Positions 1 to 8,461 of a stretch of DNA of 64,000 nt are shown piece by piece (within the stretch, counting starts at the first letter, position 1; the number at the start of each line of letters is the position of its first letter). Source of the stretch: Flagellimonas olearia (GTDB lineage Bacteria; Bacteroidota; Bacteroidia; Flavobacteriales; Flavobacteriaceae); assembly GCF_009184425.1 (NCBI RefSeq), contig NZ_WELG01000002.1, positions 1,761,332 to 1,825,331 on the forward strand, in the 5' to 3' direction. The notes under the pieces were generated by a model. The model ran no database searches. It was not told the DNA's origin and was given only the letters and a program-made list of their open reading frames with translations. The translations under genes were made by a program, and so were the position numbers.

Positions 1-188
1 AGAAGTTTGGACTTTCCGATGATCAAGTATTCAACAACATCATGAGCTATGGGAATACCACGGCGGCTTCCATTCCCATTGCCCTTACAGAGGCATGGGA
101 ACAAGGGAAGATCAAAGAAGGCGACTTGGTGGTCTTGGCTGCATTTGGAAGCGGTTTTACTTGGGGAAGTGTAATCATTAGATGGTGA
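1..188 (+). CDS. fabH: 3-oxoacyl-ACP synthase III, C-terminal fragment
   Basis: The window opens inside this gene; the last 61 residues are visible, in frame from base 3. FabH condenses acetyl-CoA (or another short acyl-CoA) with malonyl-ACP to start fatty-acid synthesis in the cytoplasm. The fragment carries the GNTTAASIP segment, whose Asn is the third member of the Cys-His-Asn catalytic triad of the family, and the characteristic ending FGSGFTWGS followed by VIIRW. The catalytic Cys and His lie upstream of the window, so intactness cannot be judged. The next gene starts one base after the stop codon, which implies co-transcription. Confidence 0.93.
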   Translation, partial: KFGLSDDQVFNNIMSYGNTTAASIPIALTEAWEQGKIKEGDLVVLAAFGSGFTWGSVIIRW

Positions 189-189
189 T

Positions 190-729
190 ATGGGAAGACA
201 GATCCCAGAGCTGACCCCGCCGCTGATTGAATTCATCAAAAACCAAAAAATGTTCTTTGTGGCTACGGCCATGGAAGAGGGTTCCGTGAATCTGTCCCCA
301 AAGGGATTGGATTCACTTAGGGTGATCAATTCCCAACGGGTCGTTTGGCTTAACCTTACCGGAAGTGGCAATGAAACGGCCATCCATCTGGAGCACAAAA
401 ACCGAATTACCCTTATGTTCTGTGCCTTTGACGGCGACCCCTTGATTTTACGATTGTACGGAACAGCAAAGGTCTATTCCTATAAAAGTCCTGAGTGGGA
501 AGAGCATATTGGGTTGTTCTCTGAGATTGCTGGGGGTAGGCAGTTAATAGATGTACATATTGAAAAAGTACAGACCTCATGCGGTATGGGGATTCCCATT
601 ATGGAATACCAACACCAACGGCAAGAATTGGTAGATTGGGCTCAAAAACAAGGAGAAAGTGGTCTGAAAAAATATTGGGAGAAGAAAAATACCGTCAGTT
701 TGGACGGCCTCCCCCATGAGTTTGATTAA
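190..729 (+). CDS. pyridoxamine 5'-phosphate oxidase-like flavin-binding protein
   Basis: A 179-residue protein of the PNPOx-like FMN-binding split-barrel superfamily. The visible pattern is the N-terminal barrel strands MFFVATA, then VNLSPKG, then VVWLNLTGSGNETAIHL and ITLMFCAF, which is the usual arrangement around the flavin phosphate in this superfamily. True PNPOx proteins make pyridoxal phosphate, but this branch (often annotated pyridoxamine 5'-phosphate oxidase family protein) is mostly uncharacterised, and the substrate cannot be told from sequence. It starts one base after the fabH stop, so it is probably translated from the same message. A strong bidirectional terminator follows directly. 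Confidence 0.8.
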   Translation: MGRQIPELTPPLIEFIKNQKMFFVATAMEEGSVNLSPKGLDSLRVINSQRVVWLNLTGSGNETAIHLEHKNRITLMFCAFDGDPLILRLYGTAKVYSYKSPEWEEHIGLFSEIAGGRQLIDVHIEKVQTSCGMGIPIMEYQHQRQELVDWAQKQGESGLKKYWEKKNTVSLDGLPHEFD

Positions 730-731
730 AT

Positions 732-764
732 AAAAACCCCGATCTTTCCAGACCGGGGTTTTTT
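732..764. terminator. bidirectional intrinsic terminator
   Basis: Ten-base arms AAAAACCCCG and CGGGGTTTTT enclose a 12-base loop. It lies between two convergent genes and has A and T tracts on the outer sides, so it can serve both strands. Confidence 0.85.
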
Positions 765-825
765 ATTGATACCTCTAGCAATATTAACCAACCAACACTT
801 TTTTGCAGAGGATACCAATATGTGG

Positions 826-3279
826 TTATAGGATGCCCCCACCCGTATCCTTGGTGCGGTTGTCCCTTCTTTTTCGTTGCTTGGCGCGATTTTTACCACT
901 TCCAAACTGATAGGACAACCCTACGTATACATTGTTGCTCTCCCAGTTGAATCCTCCCTCTTGTAAATAGGGGCGGTCTCCTTCAAAGGCAAAGCGCATG
1001 GTGTTGAAGATATCGTTGTAATTGAAACTGAGCGTTCCCTTACCTTCTGCAAAGCTATATCGGGCTCCCAAGTTTACAAAGTACATGGGCTTCACATTAA
1101 ATTGGATGTTACGGTTTTTGCCTCGATAAAATCCAAAGGCTTGCAAAGTCAGCTTCTTGCTCACGGTAAAACTATTGTTCATCCGTAGGTTCCAAGCCGT
1201 GTTGTCCACCTTAACGCTTTCCACCGTAATATCATCCTCTGTGGGATCGGGAATGTTCCCGGGAATACTCTCCGTGATACCTCTATTGGTTTGGGAGAAT
1301 ATATCAAAACTTCCATTGATGTTCCACCATTTTGCCGGCCTGTAGTTGGATGAAAGCTCAAATCCATAAGCAGAGGTTTCATTAAAGTTGTCAAACGTGA
1401 GTATGATTTTGTTGAAATCCAATCGGTCTACAAAAACAGCCCTGTTGATTTCATCCTTGATGCTTCGGTAAAACACTCCTCCGGTAATACTGCCATTTTT
1501 AATGCGACGGGTGTAATTGGCCTCATAGGAACTGGTGAACTGGGGCACCAAATTTGGGTTTCCAAATGAAGAGATCAGCGGAGTGGCAAACTCCCTGATG
1601 GGATTTACCTGTTGTAATCCAGGGCGGTCCACACGTCTGCTATAACTCACTTGGAGCTGGTTCTTTTCGTTGGGGCTATAGGTTACAAAGGCCGAAGGAT
1701 ATATTTCGGTATACTTATCGGTAAAGGCCCGTACTTGGTTAGTATCCGCTTGAACCTCCACATCTTCAATACGTACTCCCATTTGATAGGACCACTTCTC
1801 GTAGTTTTGTCCAAAAGTGGCATAGGCCGAGTAGATATCCATCCCATACACAAAGTTTGTGTCGGGAGTGGGTACCAAAACACCGTTCGAGTTGAATGAA
1901 GAACCGGTTGAGGCATAGTCCACATCGGTTTCAAAGTTTCTGGACTCCAATCCAACTTCCAATTTGGAGATGCTGTCCAGCGGATTCACGTAGTCCAAGT
2001 TGGCAATGGTCTGGGTTCTTTCCGTATCCACAAAATCCATGTAGTTGGGATATAGTGAGGCGCCCACAGACCTGAAATTGGCGTCTTGGTTGTTCTCAAA
2101 ACGGTTATGGTCCACCTCCAATTCAATATTGTGGCCTTCCTTGCCAAAATCAAGCTTATAATTAAAGTTGTACTGTTCGCTTCGGTTGTCCGAAACATCG
2201 TTGAAAAACTGGGTCACGTTGCGAGAAGCATCCGTATTATAGGTTACATCAGTGATGCCGCTTCCATCTCCCTCAAAAATGTTCTGGTTGGTGAAGACAG
2301 AAATGGTATTCTTATCGTTAAGGTAGAAATCAACTCCCAATTTGTACAGGTGTGATTTGTTGTTGTTGAAGAAATCAAATTCTTGAAGGGAGTTTTCCTC
2401 CAATCTATAAATACTTCCATCATTGACATATTTACCAATGTTGTTGCCGTAGTTTCCATAAAAGTTGAACTTTCCACTTCTGTAGTTCAGGTCAATGGAA
2501 CTGTTGAACTTGGCTTCAATCCCTTTGGTAAGTCCTAGGTTGACGTTTCCGTTGAACCCAATATTGGCATTTTTGTGCAATACAATATTGATGATGCCAC
2601 TCATCCCTTCCGGATTGTACTTGGCGGATGGGTTGGTGATCAATTCAATGGATTTAATGGAGGTCGATGGAATTTGACGCAACAATTGCGCCACAGGTAC
2701 ATTGGATAGTTTTCCGTCTACCATGACCCGTACATTGGAGTTGCCTCTAAGGGTAATGTCCCCGGTCTGGGCGTCCACGTTCACCGATGGAATGTTGTTC
2801 ATAATATCTGACGCAGTGGCACCGGCTGTGGTCAAGTCCTTGCCCACATTGATGACCTTTCTGTCTACCCGCTGTTCTATGGTGGTACGTTCGGCAACCA
2901 CTTCCACCTCGGCCAGTTCCTCGGTGTTCTCCATCAAAGTGATGGTGCCTACCTTCAGATTTCGGTTATTTTTTGAGATGACCAAGGGTTGTGAGTGGGT
3001 CTTATACCCAATAAATTGTACTTCCAGTACAAAGGAACCATCAGGGAGTTTATTGATTTCAAAGGAACCATCCTCCGAGGTGATGCCACCGGTAATGGTC
3101 TCTGTGCCATCCTCGGATTTTATCACCACGGCTGCATAGGCAATGGGTTCTTGGAGGGTGTTGTCAATAACGGTGCCGGATATGGAGCCAAAAGCTTCAT
3201 TTTCCGGGTTGTTTCCAAAAAGTTTGGTTGAGGGTACACTGCATAAAAGCAATGCAAAAAGTAATACTACTTTTTTCAT
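826..3279 (-). CDS. TonB-dependent receptor-like outer membrane beta-barrel protein
   Basis: An 817-residue outer-membrane protein. Residues 1-22 are a signal peptide. Residues about 31-115 form a carboxypeptidase-regulatory-like (CarboxypepD_reg) beta-sandwich, recognisable by GSISGTVIDN and the repeated FEINKLPDGSF pattern. A plug-like domain follows at about 140-235 (ITLRGNSNVRVMVDGKL), and a long beta-barrel runs from about 240 to the aromatic strand NVYVGLSYQFG. The layout matches the OMP_b-brl_3 (outer membrane beta-barrel family protein) branch of TonB-linked receptors. The ligand is unknown and no SusD-like partner is nearby. After the last barrel strand a basic tail of about 25 residues (KNRAKQRKRRDNR) continues, which is unusual for a barrel that normally ends in an aromatic residue. 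The gene is monocistronic, with an inverted repeat 30 bases upstream that could be an operator. Confidence 0.88.
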   Translation of the reverse strand: MKKVVLLFALLLCSVPSTKLFGNNPENEAFGSISGTVIDNTLQEPIAYAAVVIKSEDGTETITGGITSEDGSFEINKLPDGSFVLEVQFIGYKTHSQPLVISKNNRNLKVGTITLMENTEELAEVEVVAERTTIEQRVDRKVINVGKDLTTAGATASDIMNNIPSVNVDAQTGDITLRGNSNVRVMVDGKLSNVPVAQLLRQIPSTSIKSIELITNPSAKYNPEGMSGIINIVLHKNANIGFNGNVNLGLTKGIEAKFNSSIDLNYRSGKFNFYGNYGNNIGKYVNDGSIYRLEENSLQEFDFFNNNKSHLYKLGVDFYLNDKNTISVFTNQNIFEGDGSGITDVTYNTDASRNVTQFFNDVSDNRSEQYNFNYKLDFGKEGHNIELEVDHNRFENNQDANFRSVGASLYPNYMDFVDTERTQTIANLDYVNPLDSISKLEVGLESRNFETDVDYASTGSSFNSNGVLVPTPDTNFVYGMDIYSAYATFGQNYEKWSYQMGVRIEDVEVQADTNQVRAFTDKYTEIYPSAFVTYSPNEKNQLQVSYSRRVDRPGLQQVNPIREFATPLISSFGNPNLVPQFTSSYEANYTRRIKNGSITGGVFYRSIKDEINRAVFVDRLDFNKIILTFDNFNETSAYGFELSSNYRPAKWWNINGSFDIFSQTNRGITESIPGNIPDPTEDDITVESVKVDNTAWNLRMNNSFTVSKKLTLQAFGFYRGKNRNIQFNVKPMYFVNLGARYSFAEGKGTLSFNYNDIFNTMRFAFEGDRPYLQEGGFNWESNNVYVGLSYQFGSGKNRAKQRKRRDNRTKDTGGGIL

Positions 3280-3309
3280 GAGCTGTTCGTTTTTTGATTA
3301 GATTGACGA

Positions 3310-3331
3310 TGATACCTACAAGACGGTATCA
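3310..3331. promoter_or_regulatory. inverted repeat upstream of the outer-membrane receptor
   Basis: Perfect 7-base arms TGATACC and GGTATCA are separated by 8 bases, about 30 bases upstream of the receptor start codon on the minus strand. The size and position fit an operator for a dimeric regulator, but no matching regulator is in the window. Function is inferred only from position. Confidence 0.4.
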
Positions 3332-3441
3332 GGGTTGGAATGTTACACTTTAAACTGATTTTAACATTCTTTAACAAATACGGTGCGGCAAAGGTGTAAG
3401 TTGAGGGTAAACATGCGGACCAACATAGGGTTGAAAAAAAG

Positions 3442-3481
3442 AAACCCTGACATATTCAACCGAAGTTGACTGCCAGGGTTT
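3442..3481 (+). terminator. two-tier hairpin resembling an intrinsic terminator
   Basis: Outer arms AAACCCTG (3442-3449) and CAGGGTTT (3474-3481) enclose a second stem TCAAC (3456-3460) and GTTGA (3465-3469) with a CGAA loop. A short T run follows on the plus strand. It lies between divergent genes, where no annotated transcript needs a terminator, so it may end a small RNA or lie in a long 5' leader. Confidence 0.4.
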
Positions 3482-3622
3482 TACATTGATAAGCTATACT
3501 AAACACTAACCATTAACTATAAAAAATACAGTCTTACCAATGAATGATTTCTTATATACAATAGACGCTATTTTTTATAAAAAGTTGCAATCTTTAACCC
3601 AGTTTAACACATAAATTAACAA

Positions 3623-3982
3623 ATGGGCCAAACACTTGTCATTGGGGCTTCAATAAACCCTGGAAGATACAGCAATATAGCAATTCGTAGATTGGTTGAA
3701 AACCATGTGGAAACAACCGCATTTGGGATAAGTAGGGGAACTGTATCAGGAATACAAATTACGGACAACTTGGACAATTTTCAAAATATTGATACCGTAA
3801 CCTTGTATTTAAATCCAAAAAGGCAAAAAGAATACTATCAAAAGATAGTGGATTTAAAACCGCGGAGGGTCATTTTTAACCCTGGTACGGAAAACCCTGA
3901 ATTCCAAGAAATTCTTTCAAAAGAGGGTATTGAGGTACAGGAAGCCTGCACCTTGGTCCTTCTTGCTACAGGGCAGTACTGA
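3623..3982 (+). CDS. CoA-binding domain protein (YccU-like)
   Basis: A 119-residue single-domain protein of the CoA_binding_2 family. The N-terminus [15 protein letters not shown] is the glycine-rich loop of the Rossmann-type CoA-binding fold, and [14 protein letters not shown] is the usual second conserved segment of these proteins. Family members bind CoA, but their physiological role is largely undefined. The length is typical for Bacteroidota. Its 3' end overlaps the convergent sodium symporter gene by 17 bases. There is no obvious operon partner. Confidence 0.82.
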   Translation: MGQTLVIGASINPGRYSNIAIRRLVENHVETTAFGISRGTVSGIQITDNLDNFQNIDTVTLYLNPKRQKEYYQKIVDLKPRRVIFNPGTENPEFQEILSKEGIEVQEACTLVLLATGQY

Positions 3983-5444
3983 CGTTGGCTCCTTTATTCC
4001 GAATCAGCCAAAGTCCGAAAAAGGTCAACAATCCATTTAGTGGCAGTAGTTCATATCCTACTGAATATCCACCCAAATATGACGCAGGGATGCTGGCTAC
4101 CGATGCTATGATGACCACTGAAAGTATCGCAACAATCCAAACATACTTGTCTTTAATGGTGTGTTTGGTGAAAATGCCAAAGGCAAAAAGTCCCAATAGT
4201 GGTCCATAGGTATATCCTGCCACGGTCAAAAGACTATCAATCACGTTGCTGCTCAGAATATATTTAAAGGCAATGATGACCACCACCAATATAAAGCTCA
4301 TGGCGATATGGGTTCGTTTTCGTATTTTCTTTTGTTCGGATTCACTCTTTTTCTCAACATTTAAAAAATCCACACAGAAAGATGTGGTCAATGAGGTAAG
4401 GGCACTATCGGCACTACTATAGGCAGCGGCAATGAGGCCCAACATGAAGGTGACCGCAAGGGCAAGCCCCAACCCTCCGTTCAACGCAATTTCAGGGAAT
4501 AGCAAATCGGTCTTTGGGGTGCCATCCATTAGGGGCATGGCAATGGACTCTCTCTTGGCGTAGATAAAAAGTAGGGCTCCAAGTAGTAAGAATAAAATCT
4601 TGGCACCAACCAAAACAAATGTGAAGGATACCATATTCTTTTGGGCATCTTTCAAGGATTTACAGGTAAGGTTCTTTTGCATCATGTCTTGATCCAACCC
4701 GGTCATACAGATGGTCACGAACATACCGCCCAAAAATGATTTGATAAAATAGTTACGGTCCAAAATGTCCGTTTGTAAAATGGAACTGTAGTCCTTAAGC
4801 TCATCGGATGCCAAAAATTCGCCAAAGCTCCAGCCCAGGGCATCATTGATGAGTATAATGGAAAGGACAACGGCAGCTAACATGAAAAGTGTCTGTAACG
4901 TATCGGTCCACACAATGGTTTTTATACCACCACGGTTGGTATAGAGCCATATCAATAAGATTGAAATGGTAACGGTGAACTCAAACCGAACCCCAAGGTC
5001 ATCAAAAACAAACTGTTGCAATACTATGGCCACCAAGAACAACCGGAAAGAGGCTCCCAAAACCCTGGAAATAAAAAAGAAAAAAGCCCCGGTTTTATGG
5101 CTCACGGTACCAAAACGTTCCAATAAATACTCATAAATGGAAGTCAGGTTGAGTTTGTAGTAGAGCGGTAACAAGACAAAAGCCACCACCAAATACCCAA
5201 AAATGTATCCGATTACCACCTGAAAATAGTTGAACTGGATATCCGCTACCCATCCCGGAACCGAAATAAACGTTACTCCAGAGAGAGAGGCACCCACCAT
5301 GCCAAAGGCAACCACGTACCAAGGGGATTGCTTTCCCGCCTTGAAGAAATCTACGTTGGAGTCGTTTTTACCGGTAAAATAAGAAATTAGGATCAGCACC
5401 AAGAAATAGGCACCGATGAGTAGGAGAATTTGTGTGGCTGTCAT
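3966..5444 (-). CDS. sodium:solute symporter family protein
   Basis: A very hydrophobic protein of about 492 residues with some 13 membrane segments, of the SSS (sodium:solute symporter) family. The family core is visible: an early helix with [18 protein letters not shown], then the [10 protein letters not shown] and [17 protein letters not shown] segments, then [14 protein letters not shown]. It imports an organic solute driven by the sodium gradient across the inner membrane; sugars, amino acids, sialic acid and others are all possible, and the substrate cannot be named. The ATG at 5444 is preferred because the longer frame would start at a TTG that lies in a promoter-like TACTTTG stretch. 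The 3' end overlaps the CoA-binding gene. Confidence 0.88.
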   Translation of the reverse strand: MTATQILLLIGAYFLVLILISYFTGKNDSNVDFFKAGKQSPWYVVAFGMVGASLSGVTFISVPGWVADIQFNYFQVVIGYIFGYLVVAFVLLPLYYKLNLTSIYEYLLERFGTVSHKTGAFFFFISRVLGASFRLFLVAIVLQQFVFDDLGVRFEFTVTISILLIWLYTNRGGIKTIVWTDTLQTLFMLAAVVLSIILINDALGWSFGEFLASDELKDYSSILQTDILDRNYFIKSFLGGMFVTICMTGLDQDMMQKNLTCKSLKDAQKNMVSFTFVLVGAKILFLLLGALLFIYAKRESIAMPLMDGTPKTDLLFPEIALNGGLGLALAVTFMLGLIAAAYSSADSALTSLTTSFCVDFLNVEKKSESEQKKIRKRTHIAMSFILVVVIIAFKYILSSNVIDSLLTVAGYTYGPLLGLFAFGIFTKHTIKDKYVWIVAILSVVIIASVASIPASYLGGYSVGYELLPLNGLLTFFGLWLIRNKGANVSTAL

Positions 5445-5478
5445 AAATGTATTTTGATTTGCAAAGTACAAAAGTTAA

Positions 5479-5504
5479 TTGGTAACGCTAAAATCGTAAT
5501 TTTG
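5479..5504 (+). promoter_or_regulatory. promoter of recR
   Basis: A TAATTTTG box at 5497-5504 matches the Bacteroidota -7 consensus TAnnTTTG exactly, 17 bases before the recR start. TTG at 5479-5481 could be the -33 element, with a spacer of 15, somewhat short. Confidence 0.55.
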
Positions 5505-5521
5505 TTGGAACAATCAAGGCT

Positions 5522-6142
5522 ATGGAATTTTCATCAAAGCTATTGCAGAATGCCGTTCACGAAATGTCCCAGTTGCCAGGAATAGGTAAGCGGACCGCTT
5601 TGCGGTTGGTACTACATCTCTTGAAACAGCCCGAAGAACGCACCGAACATCTGTCCAATGCCCTTGTGAAACTCAAGAGTGAGGTCAATTTTTGTAAAAA
5701 GTGCCACAATATCTCGGATACAGAGCTGTGCGAAATTTGCGCCAGTACCAAAAGGGATGGGACCGTGGTCTGTGTGGTAGAGGATATCAGGGATGTAATG
5801 GCCATAGAGAACACCTCGCAGTACAATGGTCTATACCATGTGCTGGGCGGAAAGATATCTCCCATGGAAGGAGTAGGCCCGCAGGACTTGAACATTACCT
5901 CTTTGGTGCAAAGGGTAAAGGAAGGAACCATAAAAGAGCTCATTTTTGCATTGAGTTCCACGATGGAGGGAGATACCACCAATTTCTATATCTATCGGCA
6001 ATTGGAAGGCACGGAAGTGGCCACCTCCACCATTGCCCGTGGAATTTCGGTGGGCGACGAGTTGGAATATGCCGATGAGGTTACTTTGGGAAGAAGCATT
6101 TTGAACCGCGTTCCCTTTGAAAGTTCCATCAAGGCTACTTGA
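5522..6142 (+). CDS. recR: recombination mediator protein RecR
   Basis: A 206-residue RecR, which works with RecO (and RecF) to load RecA at gaps in single-stranded DNA. All parts are visible: an N-terminal helix-hairpin-helix ([14 protein letters not shown], about residues 17-30), a four-cysteine zinc finger (CKKC then CEIC, about 57-75), a TOPRIM domain starting [10 protein letters not shown] with the acidic Glu, and the C-terminal family block [16 protein letters not shown]. The length is the family norm. It has its own promoter and reads divergently from the symporter. Confidence 0.96.
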   Translation: MEFSSKLLQNAVHEMSQLPGIGKRTALRLVLHLLKQPEERTEHLSNALVKLKSEVNFCKKCHNISDTELCEICASTKRDGTVVCVVEDIRDVMAIENTSQYNGLYHVLGGKISPMEGVGPQDLNITSLVQRVKEGTIKELIFALSSTMEGDTTNFYIYRQLEGTEVATSTIARGISVGDELEYADEVTLGRSILNRVPFESSIKAT

Positions 6143-6152
6143 TTGTTGTTAA

Positions 6153-6166
6153 TTTATGCGCATAAA
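6153..6166. promoter_or_regulatory. 14-base perfect palindrome upstream of the E2 gene
   Basis: TTTATGCGCATAAA reads identically on both strands and lies 25 bases upstream of the TATTTTTG box of the next gene, a suitable position for an operator or activator site. No cognate regulator is adjacent. Confidence 0.4.
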
Positions 6167-6190
6167 TCAATAAAGAGTCGATTTCTTTAG

Positions 6191-6198
6191 TATTTTTG
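6191..6198 (+). promoter_or_regulatory. -7 box of the E2 gene promoter
   Basis: TATTTTTG matches TAnnTTTG exactly and lies 37 bases before the ATG. I see no clear -33 TTG at normal spacing, so activation through the upstream palindrome is conceivable. Confidence 0.5.
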
Positions 6199-6235
6199 CA
6201 AAAAGTAAATCAATATCACTTCGATAAATAAGAAT

Positions 6236-7603
6236 ATGTCAAAATTTGAATTGAAATTACCGCAGATGGGAGAGAGTGTTGCCGAAGCAACATTGACCAC
6301 TTGGCTCAAAGAAGTGGGGGACACCATTGAAATGGACGAGGCCGTATTTGAAATCGCCACCGACAAGGTAGATTCCGAAGTGCCCAGCGAGGTAGAGGGT
6401 GTGCTGTTGGAAAAACGATTCAATGTGGACGATGTCATTAAAGTAGGCGAAGTGGTTGCCGTGATTCAGGTTGAAGGAGCGGTTGATAGTGAAGAATCCA
6501 ATGTGGATGTATCCGATGTTGTGGAAGAAGTGGTGGTGGAAGAATCTGCCATGGCCTTGGAAAACCAAATGGCCCATGTAAAGGAGTCCGTATCGGCACC
6601 TGCTCCCGCTCCTGATTTTTCAGTGACAGAACGATTTTATTCCCCCTTGGTGAAGAACATTGCCAAGGAAGAAGGGGTTTCCATGGAAGAATTGGAATCC
6701 ATCATAGGCACTGGAAAAGAAGGAAGAGTCACCAAGAATGATATCAAGGCCTTTTTGGAAAATCGCTCTACCAATGGGAGTCATACACCGGCGGATACAC
6801 CCGTTAGTGCACCAATAAAAACCGTTGAGGCAGCTCCACAAGAGCAAAAGGAAACGGTCGAGAAACCAAAACCGGCCCCCGTTCAAGTAGGGGCAGGGGA
6901 CGAGATCATACCGTTGACCCGAATGGGCAAGCTCATTGCCCAACATATGGTGGATAGTCTGGCCACATCGGCCCATGTCCAGAGTTTTGTGGAGGTGGAT
7001 GTTACCAACGTGGTCAATTGGAGGAACAAGGTAAAGAAGAGCTTTGAGGAACGTGAAGGTGAAAAGCTCACCTTTACCCCGATTTTTATGGAAGCTGTGG
7101 CCGTAGCCTTGAAAAAATACCCGCTGATGAACATTTCGTTGGATGGGGACAAGGTCATCAAAAAGAAAAACATCAACCTTGGGATGGCCGCTGCGCTTCC
7201 CGATGGAAACCTTATCGTGCCCGTGATCAAGAATGCGGACCAACTCAATTTGGTGGGTATGGCAAAAACCGTGAACGATTTGGCCAATAGGTCGCGCACC
7301 AATCAACTGAAACCGGACGAGATCAAAGACGGTACCTATACCGTTACCAATGTGGGTTCTTTTGGCAGTGTCTTTGGAACTCCCATTATCAACCAGCCGC
7401 AAGTTGGTATTTTGGCCTTGGGGGCCATTCGTAAGATTCCATCCGTCATTGAAACCGACCAAGGGGAATATATTGGTATCCGAAGTAAAATGTTCCTGTC
7501 CCACAGTTACGATCACCGGGTGGTGAACGGGGCGTTGGGAGGAATGTTTGTCAAGACTGTAGCCGATTATCTCGAAGCTTGGGACATGAATAGGGAAATC
7601 TAA
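6236..7603 (+). CDS. dihydrolipoamide acyltransferase (E2) of a 2-oxoacid dehydrogenase complex
   Basis: A 455-residue E2 component. Residues 1-76 are a lipoyl domain with the attachment lysine in EIATDKVDSE (K44). A peripheral-subunit (E3)-binding domain is at about 137-175 (SPLVKNIAKEEGVSMEELE), followed by a Pro/Ala/Thr-rich linker and the catalytic domain at about 225-455. The sequence is nearest the branched-chain 2-oxoacid type (acyl transfer to CoA after decarboxylation by E1), but E1 is not adjacent. The active-site motif reads DHRVVNGALGG: His427 is present, but the Asp of the family HxxxDG motif is Asn431. Whether this lowers activity cannot be decided here. It has its own promoter. 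Confidence 0.92.
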   Translation: MSKFELKLPQMGESVAEATLTTWLKEVGDTIEMDEAVFEIATDKVDSEVPSEVEGVLLEKRFNVDDVIKVGEVVAVIQVEGAVDSEESNVDVSDVVEEVVVEESAMALENQMAHVKESVSAPAPAPDFSVTERFYSPLVKNIAKEEGVSMEELESIIGTGKEGRVTKNDIKAFLENRSTNGSHTPADTPVSAPIKTVEAAPQEQKETVEKPKPAPVQVGAGDEIIPLTRMGKLIAQHMVDSLATSAHVQSFVEVDVTNVVNWRNKVKKSFEEREGEKLTFTPIFMEAVAVALKKYPLMNISLDGDKVIKKKNINLGMAAALPDGNLIVPVIKNADQLNLVGMAKTVNDLANRSRTNQLKPDEIKDGTYTVTNVGSFGSVFGTPIINQPQVGILALGAIRKIPSVIETDQGEYIGIRSKMFLSHSYDHRVVNGALGGMFVKTVADYLEAWDMNREI

Positions 7604-7666
7604 TCCTAAAAAGTAAGGTTTTCTATCAACTATTAGTATTTTAGGGATTCTAATCATTTTACCTAC

Positions 7667-8452
7667 ATGAGAATTAAAATCCTACTACCCTGTGCTCTGG
7701 CGATTTATTTATGCAGTAATTTTTCATTTGCGCAAAATAATGACGCATATAAAAAAGAATACTTCGTAAAGAAAGGAGATACTCTTCCATACAGGATATT
7801 GTTACCCAAAAATTTCGATCCTACAAAGAAGTATCCGTTACTGTTGTTTCTGCATGGTTCCGGGGAACGTGGCAATGACAATACCTCGCAATTGATGCAT
7901 GGGGCAAGTCTTTTTGCACAGGATGAAAACAGAAATGCACATCCGGCCATAGTGGTGTTTCCTCAATGTAGGGCCAATAGCTCATGGGCAAGGATAGGTG
8001 TTGAAGGGGGAGGGGCCGATCGGGAGTTCGTATTCTACGAAAAATCCAAACCTACCCAAGACATGCTCTTACTCGAAGGACTTTTAAAATACCTGAAAAA
8101 GAACTACAAATTAAAGCGGGATCAACTATATGTTGGAGGGCTTTCCATGGGCGGTATGGGCACCTTTGAACTGGTGCGCCGCAACCCACGGATGTTTGCC
8201 GCCGCTTTTCCCATCTGTGGCGGGGCAAATCCAAAAATTGGAAAACGACTTAGGAAGTCCAGCTGGTGGGTCTTTCACGGGACAGACGACAAGAGTGTGC
8301 CCGAAAGATATTCTGCCCAAATGGTGGAAGCCATGGAAAAAGAGGGCATCAATATAAAATATTCCGTTTATCCAGGTGTGGGGCACAACAGCTGGGACAA
8401 TGCCTTTGCAGAACCCGAGTTGTTGACATGGATATTTTCTAAATCAAGATAA
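7667..8452 (+). CDS. secreted alpha/beta hydrolase (prolyl oligopeptidase/esterase-like)
   Basis: A 261-residue exported hydrolase. Residues 1-23 are a signal peptide ending at FSFAQ. The fold is alpha/beta hydrolase: oxyanion region LLFLHGSGERGN (about 59-70), nucleophile elbow GLSMGG with Ser160, acid in HGTDDKSVP (Asp207 or Asp208), and His240 in GVGHNSWDN. It resembles the dienelactone hydrolase/predicted peptidase group (COG4099-like) that cleaves esters in the periplasm or outside the cell; the substrate is unknown. It follows the E2 gene by 63 bases and precedes the exonuclease gene by 9 bases. Confidence 0.85.
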   Translation: MRIKILLPCALAIYLCSNFSFAQNNDAYKKEYFVKKGDTLPYRILLPKNFDPTKKYPLLLFLHGSGERGNDNTSQLMHGASLFAQDENRNAHPAIVVFPQCRANSSWARIGVEGGGADREFVFYEKSKPTQDMLLLEGLLKYLKKNYKLKRDQLYVGGLSMGGMGTFELVRRNPRMFAAAFPICGGANPKIGKRLRKSSWWVFHGTDDKSVPERYSAQMVEAMEKEGINIKYSVYPGVGHNSWDNAFAEPELLTWIFSKSR

Positions 8453-8461
8453 AAAAGTTAC

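Larger units (their letters stand above)
3280..3622. other. divergent intergenic region, 343 bases
   Basis: This gap separates two divergent genes. It holds the inverted repeat at 3310-3331 and a terminator-like hairpin at 3442-3481. I see no open frame with coding character and no exact TAnnTTTG box on either strand. Confidence 0.6.

Noticed and set aside
6620-7657. Long open frame (345 codons) on the minus strand opposite the E2 gene
   Set aside because: It is fully antisense to a gene with clear domains, has His/Phe/Gly-rich composition with no family match and no promoter, and is a by-product of codon bias in the E2 gene.
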